From contig DAIUEV010000096.1 in assembly GCA_036844945.1 (NCBI GenBank), positions 1-5,657 of the forward strand: a DNA stretch of 5,657 bases. Direction: 5' to 3'. Source of the stretch: Palsa-461 sp036844945. Its GTDB lineage: Bacteria; Actinomycetota; Acidimicrobiia; Acidimicrobiales; RAAP-2. Below are positions 1 through 5,599 of this stretch, in pieces. The translations under genes and the position numbers were made by a program. The notes under the pieces are model-generated. The model made no database searches. It saw nothing but the letters and a program-made list of their open reading frames with translations, and was not told where the DNA came from. Position 1 is the first letter of the stretch; every line of letters begins with the position of its first letter.

Positions 1-24
1 CAGCCGTTCTCGTAAGATCGGCTG
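1..24. repeat. Edge hairpin, 10-bp arms around a CGTA loop
   Basis: Positions 1-10 (cagccgttct) and 15-24 (agatcggctg) are inverted copies matching at 9 of 10 positions, with cgta (11-14) between them. The single mismatch is T opposite T. The first arm recurs exactly as the last ten bases of the window (5648-5657), so the right edge may be half of a second copy cut by the window border. No function is assigned. Confidence 0.7.
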
Positions 25-66
25 AAGCGTTATCGGAAGGCCCGAATCTGGTCGAGATTCGGGTCT
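15..66. repeat. Left copy of window-terminal inverted repeat
   Basis: Positions 27-66 align without gaps to the reverse complement of 5600-5639 with 28 of 40 identities. The match includes 11/13 over 27-39 and a perfect 9-bp block at 58-66. An outer block, 15-24, matches the reverse complement of 5648-5657 at 9/10 after a 6-bp shift. An inner block, gctgatca (73-80), resembles gctcgatca in the reverse complement of the right end. This could be a diverged terminal inverted repeat of a mobile element or one arm of a large palindrome split by the window border. Confidence 0.55.
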
Positions 67-67
67 T
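37..67 (+). terminator. Terminator-like stem-loop with short T tract
   Basis: Positions 41-49 (cccgaatct) pair perfectly with 55-63 (agattcggg) around a 5-nt loop. The stem extends outward by a G-T wobble and three more pairs (37-40 with 64-67), and tctttt follows at 64-69. This is the form of a factor-independent terminator for plus-strand transcription. No plus-strand gene lies upstream inside the window. It would end a gene beyond the left edge or, if the molecule is circular, the toxin-antitoxin operon at the right end. The same bases also take part in the terminal inverted repeat. Confidence 0.6.
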
Positions 68-70
68 TTC

Positions 71-160
71 GCGCTGATCAGCGCCTCTGGGGTAATGGGA
101 GTCGTCGACCGACGCTCATCCGGCGCTGAAATGGCGTTCCGAACCGTTGATCAGGCGCCT
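71..160. repeat. 14-bp palindrome and direct repeat of its half
   Basis: Positions 71-84 (gcgctgatcagcgc) are a perfect palindrome. The overlapping string tgatcagcgcct (75-86) recurs at 148-160 as tgatcaggcgcct, with one inserted G, 73 bp downstream. Between them lies no supportable gene. A further long-range dyad joins gtcgaccgacgc (104-115) with gcgtc plus ggtcgac (214-229, interrupted by gttc). Such spaced repeats beside a transposase could be protein-binding sites near an element end, but this is inference. Confidence 0.5.
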
Positions 161-218
161 CGCGTCCAAACACGGACGCGCTGCATTCCCCAGCGGTGGC
201 TGGGGAATGCAGCGCGTC
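161..218. other. 20-bp perfect stem-loop with competing upstream stem
   Basis: Positions 175-194 and 199-218 are perfect reverse complements over 20 bp around a GGTG loop, an exceptionally stable hairpin. The start of its left arm can instead pair upstream: cgcgtcc (161-167) is the reverse complement of ggacgcg (174-180) around aaacac, giving two mutually exclusive folds. It lies 11 bp past the stop codon of the minus-strand transposase, so it could end or protect that transcript, although no T tract follows on the minus strand. It could equally be a recombinase or transposase recognition structure at the element end. Confidence 0.75.
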
Positions 219-228
219 GTTCGGTCGA

Positions 229-2058
229 CTATGGACCGGCTCGGGGAGTGCCTAAGAACTCGAGGCCCTTCGGGCCCCGGCGCTTGGATGTCGCGCCATT
301 GGTCGCCGGAGGCTCGGGCCGCAGTTCCTCGCCCACCTTCGTTCTCGTTGGGCGCGGCCGAAATGGCGTCAGAGCCATCCGGGCCCGCCAGGTCCGTTGC
401 ACGTGGAAGTTGTGGGCGACGACCGCGAAGATCGCGACCAGGGTCTCGCGGACCAACCCCACGAAGTGGTGGTAGTCGTGGCCCCAGTTGACGACGGCGA
501 GGTTCTTGAAGATCCCGAAAGTGCCCTCGACGCGGTCCCGAGCGTTCCAGTGCGTGAACCAGTCAGGCTCGCCGAAGGCGTCATCTTGATAGAGGGCGAG
601 CTCGTCGCGTGAGAACACCTTGGTGGCATGGGTGCAGCAGCGCGGCTTGGGCTGTCCGGTGACCTTGTCGATGACCGGGGTGCCATCGGCCTGCACGCAG
701 TGGACGCATCCGCCGTCCTTGTGTTCGGGGTCCCAGTGGGGGGATTTGAACTGGCGGCTGCCGTCTTCTCGGAACCCGGTGTTGGGCTTCATCTCGAAGC
801 GGCGGCGCTTGGTCACCTCAGCAGCGAACGCGTCGTATTGGGCCTTTCGGGCCGGGAACCTCGGAAAGGGAAGCTCGGCCAACTCGTTGGGGATGCACGG
901 GCAATAGGGCCGTCCGTCGACGAAGGTCACCCCCTGGTGGAGCTGTCGGCCGGCCTGGTTGGTCCGGTGCAGCCGGAAGACGGGAGAGCCGCCGAGGTCG
1001 CGGATCGGGAGCTGCCAGTCTCTCGGGTTGGCGCTGTAGGCGGGGTCGGCCACCACCCGGCCGAGGGGCCGATGACAGCCCCGGTCCTCGCGACTCATCT
1101 GGATCTCTTGGAGGAGGGGAAACGCGGCGGTGGCCGGCAGCCCGGGAGCTGGGGTCACGGCGATGGCCTCGATGACCGGCGGGGCAGTGGGGGCGGTGGC
1201 GGTCACCGCGTGCAGGGCGATGCCATAGACGCTCTTTCTGGCGTTGGGTCGTCCCACCCACGCCGACCCCGGTCCCCATGTCGAGGCGCCTTTGGGGTGC
1301 TTGGGGCTGCGGGCCCGCAGCTCGGCCAGGGGGTCGCGGACGAAGACGACCCCCGAGTCGTCGATGATCTCGGTGAGGGTGGGCGGCGATCCGGCGTCGC
1401 CGTCACGGCCGTGGCGCTGGAGCTTCGCGTGCAGGCCACCCGGACGGTCCCACCCCCACTTGAGCGTGGCATCGACGGCCAGGTCCCCGGGACGGAAGCG
1501 ATCGGTGATCGAGGCCTGGATGAGCCGGAACGAGAACTGCTGGAGGTCCTCAGCGCGCGCCTTGGCCTCTTCCCAGCTGATCGCCGGATCGAGTGGGTCG
1601 AACGCCCTCGCCATGGCGTGGAAAGCGCGGAGCAGCTGCTGGTAGGAGACCTGCTTGGGTCGGCCCCGCCGGTCCTTGTAGTCGACCCCGATCTGGCGCC
1701 GGGCCCGCCAGCTCAACGAGGCCATCAGCTCGGGCAGATTGAGCACATGGAAGTTCGACCCGCAGATCCCGAGCAGGACGAAGCAGATGAGCGCGGTCCG
1801 GACCGGGAGCTCGACCGGACGTCCTTCACCTCGCTGCGCGGCCCGGATGTGGGTCCCCACGAATCCGACCAGATCCCGGTCCCGGTCGACCACTGCGACG
1901 GCCCGGCGCAGCAACGTCGTCGAGATCCGACGAAGCATGAGGGCCGGGTCCCGCTCGGTCGGGAGGGCCCGGCCGAGCGAGCGGGCCTGGTTGGCCCGGG
2001 CGGCGGTCCCGGCCTGGGCTGCGGCCAGCCCGTCGGTGCGGGTGAGCGGAGAATCCAC
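229..2058 (-). CDS. DDE transposase with cysteine-rich insert
   Basis: This 609-aa protein probably catalyses DNA strand cleavage and transfer for the mobile element. A helical N-terminal region (about 40-180) precedes an RNase H-like core. The likely catalytic triad is D196 in LAVDAT, D338 in VVADPAYSA and E511 in NARDRVEGTFG, followed by the typical basic/aromatic segment FKNLAVVNWG. Between the second D and the E lies an insert with C386 and C388 (PYCPC), C451 and C454, and C474 and C475, a possible zinc-binding arrangement. This layout recalls IS1182-type transposases (DDE_Tnp_1-like), but I cannot place the exact family. The start chosen is GTG at 2058-2056, 20 bp after the TAA of the upstream gene; its ribosome site is weak (only CCGAG upstream), so coupling to the upstream gene is likely. 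The C-terminal tail (about 565-609) is Pro/Arg-rich and poorly ordered. No frameshift or internal stop is seen, so it appears intact. Confidence 0.85.
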   Translation of the reverse strand: MDSPLTRTDGLAAAQAGTAARANQARSLGRALPTERDPALMLRRISTTLLRRAVAVVDRDRDLVGFVGTHIRAAQRGEGRPVELPVRTALICFVLLGICGSNFHVLNLPELMASLSWRARRQIGVDYKDRRGRPKQVSYQQLLRAFHAMARAFDPLDPAISWEEAKARAEDLQQFSFRLIQASITDRFRPGDLAVDATLKWGWDRPGGLHAKLQRHGRDGDAGSPPTLTEIIDDSGVVFVRDPLAELRARSPKHPKGASTWGPGSAWVGRPNARKSVYGIALHAVTATAPTAPPVIEAIAVTPAPGLPATAAFPLLQEIQMSREDRGCHRPLGRVVADPAYSANPRDWQLPIRDLGGSPVFRLHRTNQAGRQLHQGVTFVDGRPYCPCIPNELAELPFPRFPARKAQYDAFAAEVTKRRRFEMKPNTGFREDGSRQFKSPHWDPEHKDGGCVHCVQADGTPVIDKVTGQPKPRCCTHATKVFSRDELALYQDDAFGEPDWFTHWNARDRVEGTFGIFKNLAVVNWGHDYHHFVGLVRETLVAIFAVVAHNFHVQRTWRARMALTPFRPRPTRTKVGEELRPEPPATNGATSKRRGPKGLEFLGTPRAGP

Positions 2059-2078
2059 GATGCACTCGGGTCGCCGGA

Positions 2079-2984
2079 TTACGCCGGCCGTCCGGTCCCG
2101 GCTCGCAGGTAGGGACGGAGGTCATCGAAGACTTCGAAGCTGACCACGCCGGCCCGCTCCAGAAGGTCGAGCGCGGTGTTGGGCTCCAAGGCAATCGTGC
2201 ACAGGTAGGTGGCCCGTAGCCGGGCGGCGTCGAGGAGGACCGGCCAGGTGCCGGCTCGGGAGTGGTCGCAGAGGTCATAGACCCGGGAGTGCCGACTCTG
2301 GCCGCCACCCAAGAGATAGGTGTCGGCCGACCCGGCGAGCGACAGGAGCCGGGCACCGTAGTCGGGGAGCACATCGACGCTCCGCTCCCGCCAGCACCCA
2401 TCGGTCTGGAGGCGCCGGAGTACCACCGAGATGGTGTTGTCGCGCTCGGACACGTCGGCGGGCACGGCCCGGGCCGCCTCCTGGCCGCTCGCGCCAGCCC
2501 CGAGGCCGAGGACCAACAGCGCGGCGAGGTCGTGGCGGCGTTTGGCCGACCGGGACCGCTCGGCCAGGTCGAACAGTTCGTCGACCTCATTGGGCGGGTA
2601 GGGGGGCTTGGGCTCCCGGGCCGGGTGCGGGCGGCGCTCGGCGGTGCCACCGGGCCCGACCACCTTGGCCATCGAGCGGAGGGTCGCGGCCACGGTGGCG
2701 GCCGAGCGGGACGGGACCACCTTGTCCAGCTGCCCCACGAACTCCTCGATCGTCTTTGGATGGAAGAGGACGTCGAGACGGAGCGGCAGGTACTCGCTGT
2801 CGCACCAGCCGGCGAGATAGGTCGCGTAGCGGAGGAGGTCCCGGGCCCGGGCCGGCGTGTCGGGCGCACAGCGCGCTACCGCGTCGCGCACCAGGCTCTC
2901 CACGCGACCGAACCGCTCGATCGAGACGAGCTCGGGGATGAACTCAGCGACCACAGCGTCGAGATCTGATCCATGTTGGGCCAT
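2079..2984 (-). CDS. Tyrosine-recombinase-like protein lacking catalytic residues
   Basis: This 301-aa protein has the outline of a site-specific integrase. A helical segment at about 42-110 resembles the SAM-like core-binding domain. A second part (about 130-293) resembles the catalytic domain: PPNEVDELFDLAERS, then LAALLVLGLGAGASGQEAA where active enzymes have a G-x-R-x-x-E motif. Here Ser166 stands in the Arg position (E169 is kept). In LLDAARLRATY, Arg257 is kept but the partner His is Ala254. No Tyr occupies the usual C-terminal place (FDDLRPYL). It is therefore probably not a recombinase but a DNA-binding or target-selecting partner of the transposase encoded 20 bp downstream. The ATG (2984-2982) has AGGAG six bases upstream. 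A 347-aa overlapping frame on the same strand (2869-1826) is Pro/Arg/Ser-rich without family features and was rejected. The family assignment rests on pattern only. Confidence 0.7.
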   Translation of the reverse strand: MAQHGSDLDAVVAEFIPELVSIERFGRVESLVRDAVARCAPDTPARARDLLRYATYLAGWCDSEYLPLRLDVLFHPKTIEEFVGQLDKVVPSRSAATVAATLRSMAKVVGPGGTAERRPHPAREPKPPYPPNEVDELFDLAERSRSAKRRHDLAALLVLGLGAGASGQEAARAVPADVSERDNTISVVLRRLQTDGCWRERSVDVLPDYGARLLSLAGSADTYLLGGGQSRHSRVYDLCDHSRAGTWPVLLDAARLRATYLCTIALEPNTALDLLERAGVVSFEVFDDLRPYLRAGTGRPA

Positions 2985-3035
2985 GGAGGACTCCTACCGT
3001 CGAGCTGTGACACGCAAAGTCCCTGTTAGGAGCCC
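2985..3035 (-). promoter_or_regulatory. Leader with ribosome site in a possible sequestering stem
   Basis: Read on the minus strand, the leader of the recombinase-like gene contains AGGAG (complement of 2991-2995) six bases before the ATG. The nine bases around it (complement of 2988-2996, UAGGAGUCC) can pair with GGGCUCCUA (complement of 3027-3035) with one G-U pair and a 30-nt loop. A transcript entering from upstream would carry both arms and hide the ribosome site; one starting inside the loop would not. Anti-readthrough folds of this kind are known for several insertion sequences, for example IS10. Confidence 0.5.
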
Positions 3036-3091
3036 TGCAAGGTCATGGTGATGGCCGCGGGACACAACGTCTGGGTGTGCCGTCGGGTCGC

Positions 3092-3097
3092 TAAGGT
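3092..3097 (+). promoter_or_regulatory. Candidate -10 box for the SEC-C gene
   Basis: TAAGGT fits the actinobacterial TANNNT -10 pattern, and its last base lies nine bases before the ATG at 3106. Transcription would then begin at or next to the start codon, giving a leaderless mRNA. No clear -35 hexamer is visible. The same bases contain AAGG, which could instead act as a weak ribosome site, so the reading is ambiguous. The rest of the divergent region (2985-3105) shows a small dyad, ggtcat (3041-3046) with atggcc (3051-3056), around GGTG. Confidence 0.4.
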
Positions 3098-3105
3098 CCC
3101 CGCGC

Positions 3106-4995
3106 ATGGCGACTGAGAATCGAGACGGGTTGCGGCGGGCGATCGCAGCGATCCTTGAAGAATCGCCGCTTGCACTGGCCGAACTGATCGAGCGACTCGA
3201 TGCGGGGCATCTCCTCGAGGCCCTCCTAGACCGGATCGGGCGTGACGCGCTGACTGCGGTCGTCAGCCAAGAGGTGTTCTCGATCGACCAGTGCTGGGTG
3301 ACCGGGAGTGGGGTGGCGGGGCGGACCGATGCGCTCCTCGATGGATTGGTCCTCACCCACCGGCTGAGCGAGGAAGAAGTCACCACTGAACGAGTCCGGT
3401 GTTGGCCGGACCTGGTGGTGCTCGACTGGGACGCCGACGATGGACTCGAACTCCGAACCGGCGGGCAGTTGGCCGTCGAACTGGAGTACAGAGGTACCCA
3501 CCGGGATGGCTCGGTGCTCTGCGGTCCGCCCGGCTGGCTCCACGACGCCGGGGCCGGGGACCTCCTCGCTTTCGTCCGATCGGAGGACGCGGTGGGTGTC
3601 GAGGTGGTCGGGACGGCACCTTCCCCAGACCAACGCGAGGTCGCGGCGCTGCGGGCGGGGGTGGAGAGCTGGCTGGCTGCGGGGGAGGGCGATGAGCTTG
3701 CCCCGATGATGATCGACGCGCTGGTGCTTGATCCGGGGAGCTTCCGGCGTGCCGTCCGGCCCTTGGGTGAGCTGGCCGTCGACGCCGGACTGGAGTGTCG
3801 CGGGTTCTCCTTCGGCCGTCGCGGCGAACACTGGTCAACCAGGGCCGAGCGCTATGAGGCTGAGGAGCGCCGGGAGGCCGCCGAGGGTCTGGCGTCGTGT
3901 TGTCGGGAACGCTTCGAGGTCCTCTGCGACACCTTCGTCGCCTACCGTGATGGTGAGGATTTCGATTCCGGAGCGATCCGGTCGGATCTCGCCCACGGTG
4001 ACGTGCTCGCCGCGTTCGCGAACTATGCGCCGTCGTGGGACGCGCTTTTGGGATTCGCACAGACGCTGGCGGAAACCGCTCCGGGTGACGCTCGGGTCCA
4101 GTTCCTCCTCGGCCTGGCCGCCGAAGATGATGACGCCGTGCACGCCGAAGCGCGATTCCGCGCCGCACTGGAAGTGGATCCTGAGGTGGCGCCGGCAGCC
4201 GAGGCCCTCGCCCGTTGTGAGATTGACCGGGGACACTTTGACGCCGCGTTGGCGTTGCTGGCGCGTCCCGGGATGGATCCAGAGCACCCGACACGCAGTT
4301 TTCTCGAGGACCTCCTGGCGGAACCGGCGCCCTTCGCCGGAACCGGCCGCAACGAACCGTGTCCGTGTGGATCAGGGAAGAAGTACAAGCTGTGCCATCT
4401 GGGGTCTCGACGGCCGTGGCTTGACGACCCCTTGGCGCTGGTCTCGTTGAAACTGTCCCTCGACGCCGAACGCCGCCAGAGCTTCATCAACCTCGTCTAC
4501 GAGCTCGCCGAGGTGGCCGGCCCCGGGGTCTCTTCGGACCCCGACGGATTCCCCGACGACCGGGTCATCTGGGACCTTGCGACGATCGAGGCGGGGCTGG
4601 CCGAGGAGTACCTGACCAGCCGGGGAGCCCTGCTGCCGGCCGAAGAGCGGGATCTTCTCCGCCAGATCATCGACGAGCCGCGGCGGCTGTTCGAGGTGAT
4701 CGACGTCGGTCACGAGGACCTCCGCCTGCGCGAAGACGGCCAGAGCAACCAGACCCTGGCGCTGCACGGGCTCCGGGTGGCCGATGTCTCGAAGGGCGAT
4801 GGCCTTCTTGCCCGGATGCTGAGGGTCAATGGCGTGCCCTCGCTGGTGGGCGCCGCCGTGCGGGTCCCCGCGTCCCAGATGGAGCCGACCCGGGTGCTCC
4901 TTCGACAAGGCCCCGGAGACGAGGAGCTGGCTCGGTGGTACGGGGAGCTCCGCCGGATCGCGCCGTCGGTGGCCGGAGCCGGCCATTTGTCGTAA
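3106..4995 (+). CDS. SEC-C zinc-motif protein with TPR-like region
   Basis: This is a 629-aa soluble protein with no signal peptide or membrane segment. The N-terminal part (about 1-100) is helical then strand-rich, ending in a segment (WVTGSGVAGRTDALLDGLVLTHRLSEEE, split here as 64-77 and 78-91) that resembles a region seen in uncharacterised actinobacterial proteins, perhaps a winged-helix-like fold. Residues about 305-390 contain helical pairs of TPR type (for example AEARFRAALEVDPE). A SEC-C motif follows at 416-431, NEPCPCGSGKKYKLCH, with C419, C421, C430 and H431 as zinc ligands. SEC-C is best known from the SecA C-terminus, where it binds SecB or ribosomes, but it also occurs in many unrelated proteins. 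About 200 further residues (432-629) are unrecognised. The specific function is unknown; protein or nucleic-acid binding is a reasonable guess. It is transcribed away from the transposase, and its stop lies 14 bp before the toxin start. Confidence 0.8.
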   Translation: MATENRDGLRRAIAAILEESPLALAELIERLDAGHLLEALLDRIGRDALTAVVSQEVFSIDQCWVTGSGVAGRTDALLDGLVLTHRLSEEEVTTERVRCWPDLVVLDWDADDGLELRTGGQLAVELEYRGTHRDGSVLCGPPGWLHDAGAGDLLAFVRSEDAVGVEVVGTAPSPDQREVAALRAGVESWLAAGEGDELAPMMIDALVLDPGSFRRAVRPLGELAVDAGLECRGFSFGRRGEHWSTRAERYEAEERREAAEGLASCCRERFEVLCDTFVAYRDGEDFDSGAIRSDLAHGDVLAAFANYAPSWDALLGFAQTLAETAPGDARVQFLLGLAAEDDDAVHAEARFRAALEVDPEVAPAAEALARCEIDRGHFDAALALLARPGMDPEHPTRSFLEDLLAEPAPFAGTGRNEPCPCGSGKKYKLCHLGSRRPWLDDPLALVSLKLSLDAERRQSFINLVYELAEVAGPGVSSDPDGFPDDRVIWDLATIEAGLAEEYLTSRGALLPAEERDLLRQIIDEPRRLFEVIDVGHEDLRLREDGQSNQTLALHGLRVADVSKGDGLLARMLRVNGVPSLVGAAVRVPASQMEPTRVLLRQGPGDEELARWYGELRRIAPSVAGAGHLS

Positions 4996-5012
4996 TACAC
5001 TTATTGCGTGTG
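4983..5012. repeat. Direct repeat before toxin (copy 1)
   Basis: The string ccatttgt (4983-4990), an 11-bp spacer, tattgcg (5002-5008) and tgtg mark the toxin promoter region. The same ordered strings recur just after the antitoxin gene at 5538-5563. The copies differ mainly by spacer length. They could be operator sites for the antitoxin or the scar of an insertion. Confidence 0.5.
4996..5001 (+). promoter_or_regulatory. Candidate -10 box for the toxin-antitoxin operon
   Basis: TACACT matches TANNNT and directly follows the TAA stop (4993-4995) of the SEC-C gene. Its last base is nine bases before the GTG at 5010, the same spacing as the candidate box before the SEC-C gene, so a leaderless toxin mRNA is plausible. 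Flanking acac (4997-5000) and gtgt (5008-5011) form a small dyad over the start site that could serve as an operator half-site pair for the antitoxin. No good -35 element is visible. Confidence 0.45.
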
Positions 5013-5258
5013 GAGATTCACCCCACTGCCCGACGGCACGGCGTCTCGGACGCGGACGCGCAGCACGCGGTCACACGGGCGACGGCCTGGGTGGAGCTGG
5101 ATGACGATCCGCCGCGCTACCTCGTCGTCGGCCCGGCCAGGAGCGGGAACCTGCTCGAAGTGGTGGTGATACAGCTTGGCCGCCGCGAACTGGTCATCCA
5201 CGCGATGGCGCTCCGGCGGAGCACCGAACGAGAAGTCTTTGGAGCGACCGATGACTGA
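5010..5258 (+). CDS. Probable toxin of a type II toxin-antitoxin pair
   Basis: This 82-aa protein begins VEIHPTARRHGVSDADAQ (V read as Met). It has a mixed helix/strand pattern: an early His-Gly motif (RRHGVSDAD, about 8-16), a central hydrophobic strand (YLVVGPARSGNLLEVVVIQL, about 37-56) and a late ELVIHAMALR (about 60-69). The small size, the RHGVS motif and the following ribbon-helix-helix gene fit a group of actinobacterial toxins distantly like BrnT ribonucleases; RNase activity is inferred, not shown. I chose GTG 5010 over an upstream ATG at 4935 because the longer form would overlap the SEC-C gene by 61 bp and adds unconserved-looking residues, and because a -10-like box sits right before 5010. 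A TTG at 5004 is a less likely alternative. No ribosome site precedes it, consistent with leaderless translation. Confidence 0.65.
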   Translation: MEIHPTARRHGVSDADAQHAVTRATAWVELDDDPPRYLVVGPARSGNLLEVVVIQLGRRELVIHAMALRRSTEREVFGATDD

Positions 5259-5535
5259 GCGCATCTTTGGCCATACAAAGTCCGGGGTGCCCGTCACCGA
5301 GTCCACCATTGAACGATTGGCCGATGAAGCCGATCGTGGCTACGAGCCCGGTCAACTGCAGGGCCGCAAACGTGGTCGCGGACGACCGCCACTGGGTGAC
5401 CGGGCCAAGTCGGTAGGTTCGGTTCGCTTGGAGCCTGACCTCCGAGAGGAGGTCCTCGCAGCGGCCAAGGCGGAGGGTGTCACCGTGTCAGAACTTGTCA
5501 GGCGGGCTCTCCGCAAATACCTGCGAAGCGCGTAG
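5251..5535 (+). CDS. Ribbon-helix-helix antitoxin
   Basis: This 94-aa protein is the likely antitoxin and autorepressor. The N-terminal part (GHTKSGVPVTESTIERLADEADRGYEP, written here only as residues 7-33) matches the usual toxin-binding start of actinobacterial antitoxins of this type. A basic linker at 39-49 (RKRGRGRPPLG) resembles an AT-hook. A C-terminal ribbon-helix-helix follows: strand SVGSVRLEP (54-62), helix 1 DLREEVLAAAKAEG (63-76), helix 2 TVSELVRRALRKYL (78-91). Its ATG lies inside the toxin gene, overlapping it by 8 bp in another frame, with GGAG (5241-5244) six bases upstream, so translation is coupled and the pair is one operon with the toxin first. In such pairs the antitoxin neutralises the toxin by direct binding, and the complex represses the shared promoter; that is family knowledge. 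The sequence looks intact. Confidence 0.8.
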   Translation: MTERIFGHTKSGVPVTESTIERLADEADRGYEPGQLQGRKRGRGRPPLGDRAKSVGSVRLEPDLREEVLAAAKAEGVTVSELVRRALRKYLRSA

Positions 5536-5537
5536 CT

Positions 5538-5563
5538 CCATTTGTGTTCGTATTGCGAGTGTG
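5538..5563. repeat. Direct repeat after antitoxin (copy 2)
   Basis: Three bases after the antitoxin stop come ccatttgt (5538-5545), a 5-bp spacer, tattgcg (5551-5557) and agtgtg, matching the toxin promoter copy at 4983-5012 with a spacer 6 bp shorter. Together the two copies flank the toxin-antitoxin operon in direct orientation. Confidence 0.5.
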
Positions 5564-5599
5564 ATCTTTTGCCGCCGTCCGTGTGATCGAGCAAGGTCG

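Larger units (their letters stand above)
229..2984 (-). mobile_element. Two-gene DDE transposition module, ends undefined
   Basis: Two minus-strand genes, a degenerate tyrosine-recombinase-like protein (2984-2079) followed by a DDE transposase (2058-229), are 20 bp apart and share a direction, so they probably form one transcription unit and one insertion-sequence-like module. I searched the flanks (about 60-230 and 2985-3105) by eye for matching terminal inverted repeats and a target duplication and found none convincing. The borders given are therefore only the gene limits. The element may be larger: inverted repeats at the window edges would make the plus-strand genes its cargo. Confidence 0.65.

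Noticed and set aside
3..77. Possible C-terminal end of a gene entering from the left edge
   Set aside because: The open frame is only 24 codons, passes through the terminator-like hairpin and shows no recognisable protein features.
95..491. Two short plus-strand frames (126 and 114 aa) over the left non-coding region
   Set aside because: They run through the large hairpin and into the antisense of the transposase; no ribosome site or protein features were seen.
628..2112. 494-aa plus-strand open frame antisense to the transposase
   Set aside because: It is Gly/Asp/Glu/Arg-rich with no family motifs and exactly mirrors the minus-strand gene that carries a clear DDE pattern; long antisense frames are common at this GC content.
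1826..2869. 347-aa minus-strand frame overlapping both transposition genes
   Set aside because: Its Pro/Arg/Ser-rich low-complexity composition and lack of a ribosome site mark it as a frame shadow of the 301-aa protein.
2262..2969. 235-aa plus-strand frame antisense to the recombinase-like gene
   Set aside because: Its composition is that of an antisense shadow and it has no recognisable domain.
3380..4294. 304-aa minus-strand frame antisense to the SEC-C gene
   Set aside because: It is extremely Arg/Pro/Ser-rich without motifs, while the opposite strand encodes a protein with a clear SEC-C motif.
4935..5009. Longer toxin reading from ATG 4935
   Set aside because: It would overlap the SEC-C gene by 61 bp, adds 25 atypical residues, and a -10-like box lies just before GTG 5010.
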